Shown: in pieces, positions 1 through 6,608 of the stretch
Numbering within the stretch: position 1 is the first letter of the stretch
Layout of the letters: every line of letters starts with the position of its first letter
Origin: Caryophanales bacterium UBA4100
GTDB taxonomy: Bacteria; Bacillota; Bacilli; Paenibacillales; UBA4045
Length of the DNA: 23,878 nucleotides
Assembly: GCA_002383285.1 (NCBI GenBank)
Contig: DFXU01000062.1
Span: 1 to 23,878 of the forward strand
Direction of reading: 5' to 3'
Program-made: the position numbers and the translations under genes
Notes under the pieces: model-generated
Database searches by the model: none
The model's input: only the letters and a program-made list of their open reading frames with translations
What the model was told of the DNA's origin: nothing

Positions 1-25
1 CTTCGAATCTACCTGTCCATTTCAT
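1..25 (-). CDS. N-terminal fragment of a gene leaving the window, possibly a SulP-family anion transporter
   Basis: Only the first codons are visible: an ATG at 25 reading MKWTGRFE and running off the left edge. A GAAGG ribosome binding site sits 8 bases upstream. An in-frame ATG at 40 would add MKVEH, but it has a weaker site. A strong promoter (TTGACA, 18 bp, TATTAT) and an ArsR-like operator lie upstream. From family knowledge, ArsR genes of this type are often followed by a SulP sulfate/anion transporter whose N-terminus resembles xxGRFxGY. The SulP call rests on that context and eight residues. That a gene starts here is more certain than what it encodes. Confidence 0.45.
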
Positions 26-53
26 ATGTTCTACCTTCATTTCTTCATATATT

Positions 54-69
54 TGAATATTTGAATATA
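54..69. promoter_or_regulatory. Candidate ArsR operator A
   Basis: TGAATATTTGAATATA, two TGAATAT half-sites 8 bp apart. It lies just downstream of the -10 box of the leftward promoter at 76-105, covering the expected start of transcription. It differs at one base from the copy at 521-536. Binding by the neighbouring ArsR protein is inferred. Confidence 0.5.
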
Positions 70-75
70 TAGGCG

Positions 76-105
76 ATAATACGCCCTTTATGCTTAAGTT
101 GTCAA
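76..105 (-). promoter_or_regulatory. Sigma-A-type promoter for the gene leaving the left edge
   Basis: On the minus strand a consensus TTGACA (105-100) is followed after 18 bp by TATTAT (81-76). Transcription would begin near 69, inside the operator-like repeat. The distal gene therefore probably has its own repressible promoter in addition to any readthrough from arsR. Confidence 0.6.
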
Positions 106-115
106 TCCATGATGA

Positions 116-129
116 TAGGCATATGCCTA
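116..129. repeat. 14-bp perfect palindrome upstream of the leftward promoter
   Basis: TAGGCATATGCCTA reads the same on both strands. It lies between the end of the arsR gene and the -35 box at 105-100, about 10 bp upstream of that box. It has no T tract, so it is unlikely to be a terminator. It could be a protein-binding site. Confidence 0.35.
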
Positions 130-167
130 CACCATCTCCTACTCATTCTTCAGTCATATCTTTCCTA

Positions 168-494
168 TTACTCGTTTCGCATGTCCTCCAATAAGGAAAT
201 TGCATCAACTAGATGGTTATCGAATATTTGCTTAGCTACAGTTAGTAAGTCCGTGATTAATGGATCTCTTAACGAATAAATGACCGTTGTGCCTTCTTTC
301 CTACCGTATACGACATTCTTATTACGTAATACAGACAATTGCTGTGACACAGCTGAGCCTTCCGATCCGAGTATACTTTGTAGCTCATTCACGTTCTTAT
401 CACCAGTGCTCAAGACTTCAAGAATCTGAATCCTCATTGGGTGGGCTAATGCCTTGAAGAAGTTTGCTTTAAAATGCTGGATATTCTGACTCAT
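168..494 (-). CDS. ArsR/SmtB-family winged-helix repressor
   Basis: A 108-residue protein of usual family length. It has the N-terminal helix FFKALAHPMRIQILEVL, a recognition helix region GSAVSQQLSVLRNKNVV and a wing YGRKEGTTVIYSL. The start is the ATG at 494, which has AGGGGAG five bases upstream; an in-frame ATG at 515 has no such site. The protein has no cysteine, so it lacks the thiolate metal site of classical ArsR/CadC. The CzrA-type D-x-H/H-x2-H set is also incomplete, so its signal cannot be read from the sequence. Its own promoter contains one of three near-identical TGAATAT repeats, and the other two lie at the promoters of the flanking genes. It is most likely an autoregulated local repressor of both neighbours. 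Confidence 0.9.
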   Translation of the reverse strand: MSQNIQHFKANFFKALAHPMRIQILEVLSTGDKNVNELQSILGSEGSAVSQQLSVLRNKNVVYGRKEGTTVIYSLRDPLITDLLTVAKQIFDNHLVDAISLLEDMRNE

Positions 495-520
495 GTCTAC
501 TCCCCTTACTCGCATACTTC

Positions 521-554
521 TGAATATATGAATATAGTAACATAGTTATGTCAA
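521..554 (-). promoter_or_regulatory. arsR promoter with embedded operator B
   Basis: On the minus strand TTGACA (554-549) is followed 17 bp later by TCATAT (531-526), which is a poor -10 box. The 16-bp repeat TGAATATATGAATATA (521-536) covers that -10 region. This placement suits autorepression. The exact -10 is uncertain because the segment is AT-rich. Confidence 0.5.
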
Positions 555-602
555 GCATAGATACCAAACAGGGTAGGTCAGCACGGATGGGTCAATGGTA
601 GG

Positions 603-631
603 TTGTTATCCGATTGGGACTCCTGTATAAT
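603..631 (+). promoter_or_regulatory. Promoter for the divergent cysteine-rich gene
   Basis: TTGTTA (603-608), a 17-bp spacer, then a consensus TATAAT (626-631). The start of transcription would fall near 638, just ahead of operator C and about 40 bases upstream of the TTG start at 677. Confidence 0.55.
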
Positions 632-644
632 TTTTATCAATATC

Positions 645-660
645 TAAATATATGAATATA
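645..660. promoter_or_regulatory. Candidate ArsR operator C
   Basis: TAAATATATGAATATA, 15 of 16 bases identical to the repeat in the arsR promoter, followed by a further TGAAT half-site (661-665). It lies just after the expected transcription start of the rightward cysteine-rich gene, where bound repressor would block initiation. Confidence 0.5.
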
Positions 661-676
661 TGAATGGAGATTTACC

Positions 677-1234
677 TTGCAGGTTGTCAGCAGATTAATG
701 GTCATTGACCAAGGAATTCAATACCTCCAGGATATGGGGGCCGATCACGTCTGTAAAGTTTGCATCGCTAATGGCGGCTCTTGCTGCAGCGGCTGTCGGC
801 ATCTTAAGGATGGCGTTGGTTGTCAGCTCCGTAATACAAGCTGCACAGCATGGCTGTGTGGATTTCTTAAGTATGTATTATATGAGATGGGTCTATTGCA
901 GGAGTGGTATGATTTCTGGGATCAAGTGCCTGGTCAAGATTTCCGTGAGGATTTCACACCAGCGTTCTTGAATATACACACACCATTAGTCTCCTACAAT
1001 ATTGAAGCTCTTAGCCAAGCACTTGCAGCTGACCTAGAGGAGCTGTCCCGAACACATTTTGGCATTAATTATATCGCCCTGCGAGAGAAGATTGATAAGA
1101 ATATTAACCAAGTTTACCTACAGAGAAATCCTAAGAAACGGACGAAGTATATAAGAAAAATCCAATTATTGACCACTCACTTTCGTCAGTTCAAGACGAC
1201 CTTAGCCCACTTCAGGGAGCACGTCGAGCACTAA
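677..1234 (+). CDS. Cysteine-rich protein of unknown function, probably metal- or Fe-S-binding
   Basis: A 185-residue cytoplasmic protein with no signal peptide or membrane segment. Eight cysteines fall within 36 residues (C26, C29, C36, C37, C40, C49, C56, C61), spaced C-x2-C-x6-CC-x2-C-x8-C-x6-C-x4-C. The CC-x2-C core recalls the YkgJ-type zinc/Fe-S cluster proteins, but I cannot assign the family firmly. The rest is helical and ends in a basic stretch (RNPKKRTKYIRK). The start is a TTG with GGAGA six bases upstream; an ATG at 698 has no good site. The gene is divergent from arsR and carries an operator-like repeat at its promoter, so it is probably de-repressed together with the gene at the left edge. 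Its 3' end overlaps the convergent hydrolase gene by 33 bp. Confidence 0.75.
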   Translation: MQVVSRLMVIDQGIQYLQDMGADHVCKVCIANGGSCCSGCRHLKDGVGCQLRNTSCTAWLCGFLKYVLYEMGLLQEWYDFWDQVPGQDFREDFTPAFLNIHTPLVSYNIEALSQALAADLEELSRTHFGINYIALREKIDKNINQVYLQRNPKKRTKYIRKIQLLTTHFRQFKTTLAHFREHVEH

Positions 1235-2521
1235 CACCCAGTCATTGCCTCTACCACTTGAAGGAGGCGTGTACAAGATCTCGCCTGCAATATCGTGTTC
1301 TCCGATCGATCTGGAAAGCCCTGTTCTCGGATCGTACCAGGAGGCGCTCACCTTATCTCCCTTGATGGCCGTCATAGCCACCTTGACCTTCAGTCCATTC
1401 GGACAATATACCATCGCATAACGCTCTCCACGTGTTGCCACCATGTAATTCGAGCCCGTATAATTATCCACAATCAAGCTTTGATCCGGTACACGATCGA
1501 GGAATGATCTAGATTCCATTAGCTTTCGTACATGCTGCATCTGCGCGGCACCTGGACGTAGAATGGCATCCTTCCAATGCATAATATAATAATCCCGAGG
1601 CTCTGTAGTCATGGACCAGATGGAATGGTGACCGTATGTGTGTCCGAATGCTCCGGAGAATATAGCATGGTATGCGGCTTTACGAACATCAGCTTCATCG
1701 TAATAACCATTCTCCGGCTTAAATCCCCTAGGGTGATCCTCATAGCAAGGCTCTGCGTCAATCGTTGGCTTTGTCGGAAGCTTACTGTAATCCTCCGTGA
1801 TCCTGAGGTAGTTGTCGCTCTCCTTCAATCCATGACCGGATTGGAGCATATTGAAGTCGAGCCAGGGCTCCTCGTGAACGAAGTGCGAGGATGAATGTTC
1901 ACCCATAGGGTGGAAGCTTATGAGATGATTTCCTGCGTCTCCTGACTGTAACCCTTCAGCCATTCCACGAATAACAGAATAATGATCATTCGTCGTTAAT
2001 GCACGATCACCGCCAAGCACCCAAATGATATTCGTATAATCCTTATAACGCTCGCCCAGCCATTCTCCATATGTCCTTGCATTGTGATAATCGAATATCT
2101 CAGGTCCCTTTCCCCATGCTAGATGATACTTATCACCCCAGGTTGGCAGGAAGGCTATGTATAACCCCAATGCCGCAGCCGTATTCACGATATAATCAAC
2201 ATGATCCCAGTAGCTGTATTCACCCTCGATATCAGGAAGGGTCGGATCAAACCTGCCGCTCTCATTCATTCTTAGAGGTCTTCGTCCATACGCATTATCC
2301 GTCGTTAACCCTTCCATCTCAGCTAAGGCTACCGCTTGAATAACCGTATAATTCAGCTCAGCTCTATTCTTCAAGTATAATTCTGCTTCCTCGCGATTCA
2401 GCTTATGGAACAGCTCCCATGCTGTATCGCCTAACCAGAAGAAGGGTGATCCATCCTGCTGAACTAAAAATCGCTTATTATCACTAACCTTTAACCTTGT
2501 TAATCGTTGATTCATTTCCAT
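1202..2521 (-). CDS. DUF4038-family glycoside hydrolase (GH140-like), cytoplasmic
   Basis: A 439-residue TIM-barrel glycosidase. The DUF4038 domain spans about residues 8-345, with hallmark segments FFWLGDTAWELFHKL, a WVLGGD motif ending at D172 and IDAEP with E257. The last two are candidate catalytic carboxylates by analogy with GH140. A C-terminal small beta domain of the putative collagen-binding type follows, including WYDPRTG near residue 395. There is no signal peptide, so it should act on imported oligosaccharides. The characterised GH140 enzyme releases apiose-linked sugar from rhamnogalacturonan II; the substrate here is unknown. The ATG at 2521 is preceded by AAGGGG at 9 bases. The start lies inside the 3' end of the upstream exporter gene (38-bp overlap), so the two are probably translationally coupled. 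Confidence 0.85.
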   Translation of the reverse strand: MEMNQRLTRLKVSDNKRFLVQQDGSPFFWLGDTAWELFHKLNREEAELYLKNRAELNYTVIQAVALAEMEGLTTDNAYGRRPLRMNESGRFDPTLPDIEGEYSYWDHVDYIVNTAAALGLYIAFLPTWGDKYHLAWGKGPEIFDYHNARTYGEWLGERYKDYTNIIWVLGGDRALTTNDHYSVIRGMAEGLQSGDAGNHLISFHPMGEHSSSHFVHEEPWLDFNMLQSGHGLKESDNYLRITEDYSKLPTKPTIDAEPCYEDHPRGFKPENGYYDEADVRKAAYHAIFSGAFGHTYGHHSIWSMTTEPRDYYIMHWKDAILRPGAAQMQHVRKLMESRSFLDRVPDQSLIVDNYTGSNYMVATRGERYAMVYCPNGLKVKVAMTAIKGDKVSASWYDPRTGLSRSIGEHDIAGEILYTPPSSGRGNDWVLVLDVLPEVG

Positions 2522-3413
2522 ACAAGTTAACCCCTTTCTCCGTTCTTCGAGTGAAATTCACACAGAAGATGCTAATGAGAATCAACACTAAACCGAACAT
2601 AAGTGAAATCGTAAACGGTTCATTCATGAATATGGTCCCGATACCTATTGCCACCGCTGGAATGAGGAAGGTATAAGATGCAACCTTGCTAGCCTCACCC
2701 GCAAAGATGAGCTCGAAATAAACTAGCCATCCGAGGGCAAACACGAATACCGAGATAAACAATAAACACAATCCAAAGGTCAGGCTCCATTGAATATCTG
2801 ACCAGCTTTCAAAGCCAGTGCCTATACTGGATAATAACAGTCCACCTAAGATAAATTGTAGTGTCACGAGCCAGATGGAGTCAACAGCCGACCCTATTCT
2901 CTTCAAATATACCGTCCCTAGCGCCCAACTGAGTGCCGAGCCCAAGGCAAGTAAAATCCCTATGATGGAGACATGACCTGACAGCCCTGCTCCACTTATT
3001 ATACTGACACCTGAGAATCCTAGAATGAGACCGACAATTTTCAAGCCATACATAGACTCCCCAAGCCACATCCATGCAAATATACCAACGAGCACAGGCT
3101 GTAGAAATACGATTGCCGCAAGTAAACCCGAGGGCATGTAGCCAAGCCCAACCGTATTCAGCCCATGATACAGCGCTACATTCAACAATGCGCACATTAG
3201 ATACACTGGCCACGCTTCTCGAAGATTTATTCTCCTATATCTCGGGATGGCAACTAACAATAGCACTAATCCACCTAGTAACGTGCGGATTCCTGAGAAG
3301 AGTATCGGTGGTGAATAGGCTAGTGCAATTTTTGATATTGGCCAATTCAATCCCCATACGGTAATTAAGACGATGATCAGCAGGATGGTTTGTGTACGGG
3401 AAAATTTCCTCAA
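2484..3413 (-). CDS. EamA/DMT-superfamily membrane transporter
   Basis: A 309-residue integral membrane protein with about ten hydrophobic segments in two EamA repeats (roughly residues 8-140 and 150-290). It starts with the typical first helix LLIIVLITVWGLNWPISKIAL and ends in a basic cytoplasmic tail. Family members export amino acids, sugars or metabolites; the substrate is not readable here. The start is a TTG at 3413 with GAGGAG seven bases upstream. An extended -10 promoter lies just upstream. The gene overlaps the GH140-like hydrolase start by 38 bp and should be cotranscribed with it, which may mean it handles a product of that enzyme. Confidence 0.88.
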   Translation of the reverse strand: MRKFSRTQTILLIIVLITVWGLNWPISKIALAYSPPILFSGIRTLLGGLVLLLVAIPRYRRINLREAWPVYLMCALLNVALYHGLNTVGLGYMPSGLLAAIVFLQPVLVGIFAWMWLGESMYGLKIVGLILGFSGVSIISGAGLSGHVSIIGILLALGSALSWALGTVYLKRIGSAVDSIWLVTLQFILGGLLLSSIGTGFESWSDIQWSLTFGLCLLFISVFVFALGWLVYFELIFAGEASKVASYTFLIPAVAIGIGTIFMNEPFTISLMFGLVLILISIFCVNFTRRTEKGVNLYGNESTINKVKG

Positions 3414-3445
3414 GATGACGCTCCTCTTATTGTGCTCATAAGGGC

Positions 3446-3454
3446 ATTATACCA
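3446..3454 (-). promoter_or_regulatory. Extended -10 promoter for the EamA-hydrolase pair
   Basis: On the minus strand TGG-TATAAT (TG-N-TATAAT) is an ideal extended -10 element; no good -35 is visible. It overlaps the -35 box (3456-3461) of the divergent ClpP-like gene's promoter, so the two may compete. Confidence 0.5.
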
Positions 3455-3455
3455 G

Positions 3456-3484
3456 TTACACTGTCTACAAGTGAAGAATACAAT
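3456..3484 (+). promoter_or_regulatory. Promoter for the ClpP-like gene
   Basis: TTACAC (3456-3461), 17-bp spacer, TACAAT (3479-3484), about 37 bases upstream of the start codon at 3521. Confidence 0.45.
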
Positions 3485-3520
3485 GAATGTATCAGCACGT
3501 CCTGAGATTGGAGGATGCAT

Positions 3521-4051
3521 ATGATCGAGAGAACCCTGTATCTATTCGATGCCATTGATAAAACCTCTGTGAAGGCTGTAATTGAGAGCATAATAAAAAT
3601 CAACAAACTGGATGATGACAACGATAGGAAGGAGAAGGAGTATAAGCGATATCCGATCGATATTATGATCAATAGCAGGGGTGGGAATGTGTATGATGGA
3701 CTGGCACTCATTAATGTGATTGATAACAGCAAGACCGCAATCCATACCCATGTCTATGGGCTTGCAGCAAGCATGGGATTGTTAATCGCGGTTAGTGGTC
3801 ATAGGCGGTTCGTCGGTAGACTCAGCACATTCATGTACCATTCAGTCTCCAATACGATTGGAGGCAAGCTAGAGCATCTGCGAAATCGACTAGACGAGGT
3901 GCAGCGACTGCAGCACATATACGACGATTACTTATTAGCGAGAACTAAGCTAGCGATGGAACAGTTGGTTAAGGTGCAAGAGCATAAGTCGGATTGGTTT
4001 ATCAGTCCTGAGCAAGCTCTAGCGTGGGGTGTTGCGGATGAGATCAATTGA
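3521..4051 (+). CDS. Stand-alone ClpP-fold serine protease
   Basis: A 176-residue protein with the ClpP/crotonase fold, without signal peptide or membrane segment. It has an oxyanion-strand segment INSRGGNVYDGLAL, the nucleophile in GLAASMG, the histidine in FMYHSVS, and an aspartate in KSDWFISPEQALAWGVADEI that aligns with the catalytic Asp of ClpP, so the triad appears complete. The start is the ATG at 3521 with GGAGG (3510-3514) six bases upstream; the ATG at 3515 would abut that site. It is shorter than housekeeping ClpP and has a charged insertion near residues 30-42 (DDDNDRKEKE). It may be a ClpP-like peptidase outside the ClpX/ClpC system. No chaperone gene is adjacent, and its target is unknown. 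Confidence 0.85.
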   Translation: MIERTLYLFDAIDKTSVKAVIESIIKINKLDDDNDRKEKEYKRYPIDIMINSRGGNVYDGLALINVIDNSKTAIHTHVYGLAASMGLLIAVSGHRRFVGRLSTFMYHSVSNTIGGKLEHLRNRLDEVQRLQHIYDDYLLARTKLAMEQLVKVQEHKSDWFISPEQALAWGVADEIN

Positions 4052-4084
4052 ATGTGTGTAGACTGGATTCGCCCGTCACACTAA

Positions 4085-4113
4085 TTGATTCTAGTATGAC
4101 ACAATGTTATAAT
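4085..4113 (+). promoter_or_regulatory. Promoter of the toxin-antitoxin operon
   Basis: TTGATT (4085-4090), 17-bp spacer, consensus TATAAT (4108-4113). An inverted repeat TCTAGTA/TACTAGA (4090-4096 and 4116-4122) brackets the -10 box, which is a suitable place for antitoxin autoregulation. Confidence 0.6.
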
Positions 4114-4132
4114 CCTACTAGAGGTGATAGGT

Positions 4133-4378
4133 ATGTATTTATATGAAAGTAAAATTGGCAAGAAATATCAAACCGTAGTCCCGCTGCAAATTCGTGAAGC
4201 TGCAGGAGTCCAAGAGGGTGATTGTTTAATCTGGGAAGTTAACCCCGATGGCAGTTTCCTTGTCCGTCCTCAGAGAAGCAAAACCGAGTATTTAGCTGAT
4301 CTCAATAAGAGAGCTTATGGGACTATCCAGCGCGTAGAAGAGCATGTGAAGAAGGAGAAGGAATCATGGAGCGAGTAA
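4133..4378 (+). CDS. AbrB/SpoVT-type antitoxin
   Basis: An 81-residue protein with an N-terminal swapped-hairpin AbrB domain (KIGKKYQTVVPLQIREAAGVQEGDCLIW) and a charged helical C-terminus ending KESWSE, which in such pairs binds the toxin. The start is the ATG at 4133 with GAGGTGA five bases upstream; the GTG at 4124 lies inside that site. It probably neutralises the PIN-domain nuclease encoded next and represses the operon through the inverted repeat at its promoter. Its stop codon overlaps the toxin gene, giving translational coupling. Confidence 0.85.
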   Translation: MYLYESKIGKKYQTVVPLQIREAAGVQEGDCLIWEVNPDGSFLVRPQRSKTEYLADLNKRAYGTIQRVEEHVKKEKESWSE

Positions 4379-4788
4379 TGAATGGGGACTACAACAAGGT
4401 TGCCATTGACTCAAATTGTTTTATATATCTGATAGAAGGTTCTCCATATTCTAATCAATTAACTCAACTATTCCAGAAAATTGAGGATAGTTCAATTACA
4501 GCAGTAACATCCATATTAACAATGACTGAGATTTTGACAGGACCATATAAAGCCAGAGACTACAAGCTAGTTGAGGAATATCGTACAACCTTACTTAATT
4601 TCCCCAACCTTACATTCCGAGATATAGACTTTAACATTGCCAATAGAGCATCACAATGTAGAGCTGATTACAGCTTAAAAACACCAGATGCTATCCAATT
4701 GGCTACAGCAATATTGGAAGAAGCTGATGTTTTCATCACGAATGACTTAGATTTCAGGAAGGTGGACTTCTCCGTAATATTCTTATAA
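4366..4788 (+). CDS. PIN-domain ribonuclease toxin (VapC-like)
   Basis: A 140-residue PIN-domain protein with the expected acidic residues: D15 (AIDSN), E55 (MTEIL), D108 (TPDAIQLA) and D127 (TNDLDF), which would coordinate Mg/Mn for RNA cleavage. Two starts are plausible. ATG 4366 has GGAG eight bases upstream. ATG 4378 overlaps the antitoxin stop as TAATG and has GGAG six bases upstream, giving a protein four residues shorter. The coding sequence looks more AT-rich than its neighbours, which fits a mobile toxin-antitoxin module. Members of the family cleave specific tRNAs, rRNA or mRNA; the target here cannot be read. Confidence 0.87.
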   Translation: MERVMNGDYNKVAIDSNCFIYLIEGSPYSNQLTQLFQKIEDSSITAVTSILTMTEILTGPYKARDYKLVEEYRTTLLNFPNLTFRDIDFNIANRASQCRADYSLKTPDAIQLATAILEEADVFITNDLDFRKVDFSVIFL

Positions 4789-4830
4789 GTGCTGCCCTAC
4801 CACATTCTTCATCCTCGAATACATGTGACC

Positions 4831-5679
4831 TCATCTTAACAGATCCTTAAGAAACCTCGCACCCTCCGCAGCAAGTAGATCTTGACTGGCTGCCAACGGT
4901 CTCCATATCGAGGCAGCTTTAGCTATCTCCTTAACACCAGGTGTGAAGGATTCAATGACCACGGCCCCCTCATACTGAATGTCAATCAGTGCTTCTCTTA
5001 CTCCAAGCCAATCGATATGGCCCGTACCTGGTATACCTCTATCATTCTCACAAGCATGCAAGTGGCAGAGCAGTCCATCCCCCAATTTACGTATTGCATC
5101 AGGAATACTCTTCTCCTCAATATTGGCGTGGAACGTATCTAGGTGAATTCTATATTCTGGTCTTCCCACGTCGCGAATAAGCTCGATTGCTTGGTCTACC
5201 ACATTAATCATATCTGTTTCAAATCGATTCAATGGCTCCATACCCATAATCACCCCGCAATTCGAGGCTACCTCAGCGATCTCTCTTAGGTTGTTCACAC
5301 ACCATTCTCGCTCTCTCTTTCTTAGCTCCTGCGAAACCATCCGAGCTTTACCGCCTGCGGAATAGAACGGTCCAGCTACTAGATGACTGCCTAGAAATTC
5401 TGCCATTCTGATGCATTGGATAATATAATCCTTGCCGAGCCTCCTTATGTGCTCATCCTCTGACGATATATCACGCTGTGCTCCAAAGGCACCGCATATA
5501 GAAACAGCCAAATCAAGCTCGTTCAATATTTCTTTTAATTGGGGTAGATCAATCTCATTCGGCTCTTCAACCGCAATTTCAACAAGATCGAAGCCCATAT
5601 CCTTAATTTTCGTTAGTAAATGAAAGGCATCTGTACGAAAAGGAGACACCCAAACCCAAGTGTTAATTCCGATTTTCAC
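4831..5679 (-). CDS. Sugar epimerase, D-tagatose/D-psicose 3-epimerase-like TIM barrel
   Basis: A cytoplasmic xylose-isomerase-like TIM barrel of 282 residues. Counting from the GTG at 5679, the metal and catalytic residues of ketose 3-epimerases are present: E148 in GMEPLNRFET, D181 in HLDTFHANIEE, H208 in LHACENDRG with R214, and E243 in VVIESF. These match the E-D-H-E set of D-psicose 3-epimerase. The start at 5679 (MKIGINTWVW) has GAGGTGA six bases upstream and overlapping the stop of the preceding gene; a GTG at 5688 has no such site. It lies 10 bases downstream of a dehydrogenase gene, so the two form an operon. Ketose 3-epimerisation is the likely activity, but related inositol or hydroxypyruvate isomerases cannot be excluded. 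Confidence 0.88.
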   Translation of the reverse strand: MKIGINTWVWVSPFRTDAFHLLTKIKDMGFDLVEIAVEEPNEIDLPQLKEILNELDLAVSICGAFGAQRDISSEDEHIRRLGKDYIIQCIRMAEFLGSHLVAGPFYSAGGKARMVSQELRKREREWCVNNLREIAEVASNCGVIMGMEPLNRFETDMINVVDQAIELIRDVGRPEYRIHLDTFHANIEEKSIPDAIRKLGDGLLCHLHACENDRGIPGTGHIDWLGVREALIDIQYEGAVVIESFTPGVKEIAKAASIWRPLAASQDLLAAEGARFLKDLLR

Positions 5680-5689
5680 ATCTATCACC

Positions 5690-6556
5690 TCACTGCTCCA
5701 TGAAATAATATTGTTGCTTCCATCCTAGAATCTCTTTGATTTTGCTATTTGATAGAAAGCTTGTACGACCCGGCAGCTGAGGAGCATATACAGCCAGCTC
5801 AGGTAAATAGGTACGAATTAATTGCTCACTTGATAGATCCGAGGAAGTATCATCCGCAGCCAAGATGAGCACTTGAGCGCCTAGACCCTCTATTTCCACT
5901 GCTAATCGGCAAGCAACGGCCATATCTCTAACATCGATGTAGCTCCATAATATTCGAATGCGTGCTTCCGGAGTTCCAACCGTCGTCCTCACCATTGGAT
6001 AGTCCTGCGGCTCAAGAATATTGCCCAGACGGAAGGATACTACCTGCATACCTGATCTTCTATGAAATGCTTCCGCCGTAACTTCATTCACAATCTTGGA
6101 CAAGCCATAGCTATCCTCTGAAAGCTGTGGATGCGCCTCATCAACCGGCAAGTAATGGGGTGCGAAAAACTCCTTAGCAAACACGATGCCATAAGAGGAC
6201 TCGCTTGATGCGATGACGACCTTCTTAATCCCAAGGTTAGCAGACGCTTCCAATATATTATAAGTATTCATGACATTATTGCGATAGGTGACATCATTGG
6301 GGAAGATATAAGCTTGTGGAATAGCGGCAAAATGAATAACAGCCTCTATTGGACGGTGATCGACCGTCGTATATTGCGATAAAGCACTATGAACCTGCCC
6401 CAAATCAGTTAAATCAACAATTTGAGTTTGACATAATGGTTTTTCTGGTAGCTTCCAATCTAAGTTTAGTACCTCATATCCTTGCTCCAAGAGCTCCTTT
6501 ACAATCCATTTACCTGCTTTACCACTTCCACCAGTTACAATGATTCTCTTCTTCAT
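5690..6556 (-). CDS. NAD-dependent epimerase/dehydratase family oxidoreductase (extended SDR)
   Basis: A 288-residue extended short-chain dehydrogenase. It has an N-terminal Rossmann fold with TGGSGKAGKW (residues 8-17), an acidic D33 after the second strand that favours NAD over NADP, and the active-site set SSES around residue 118 with Y150-x3-K154 (SYGLSK). The start is the ATG at 6556 with AGGGGAG nine bases upstream; upstream in-frame codons to 6616 lack a site. It is similar in size to uronate or sugar dehydrogenases of this superfamily. It is coupled to the ketose-epimerase gene (10-base gap), so the pair probably interconverts a sugar or sugar acid. The exact substrate is not determined. 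Confidence 0.85.
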   Translation of the reverse strand: MKKRIIVTGGSGKAGKWIVKELLEQGYEVLNLDWKLPEKPLCQTQIVDLTDLGQVHSALSQYTTVDHRPIEAVIHFAAIPQAYIFPNDVTYRNNVMNTYNILEASANLGIKKVVIASSESSYGIVFAKEFFAPHYLPVDEAHPQLSEDSYGLSKIVNEVTAEAFHRRSGMQVVSFRLGNILEPQDYPMVRTTVGTPEARIRILWSYIDVRDMAVACRLAVEIEGLGAQVLILAADDTSSDLSSEQLIRTYLPELAVYAPQLPGRTSFLSNSKIKEILGWKQQYYFMEQ

Positions 6557-6608
6557 AGTTTCACACTCCCCTAACATATTAAAGATGGTAACAATTTCAA
6601 CAATCAAA

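Noticed and set aside
677..1234. DNA mismatch repair protein
   Set aside because: I have a vague memory of such a label on similar proteins, but no MutS/MutL motif is visible and the cysteine array does not support it.
4124..4132. GTG at 4124 as the antitoxin start
   Set aside because: That codon is part of the GAGGTGA ribosome binding site for the ATG at 4133.
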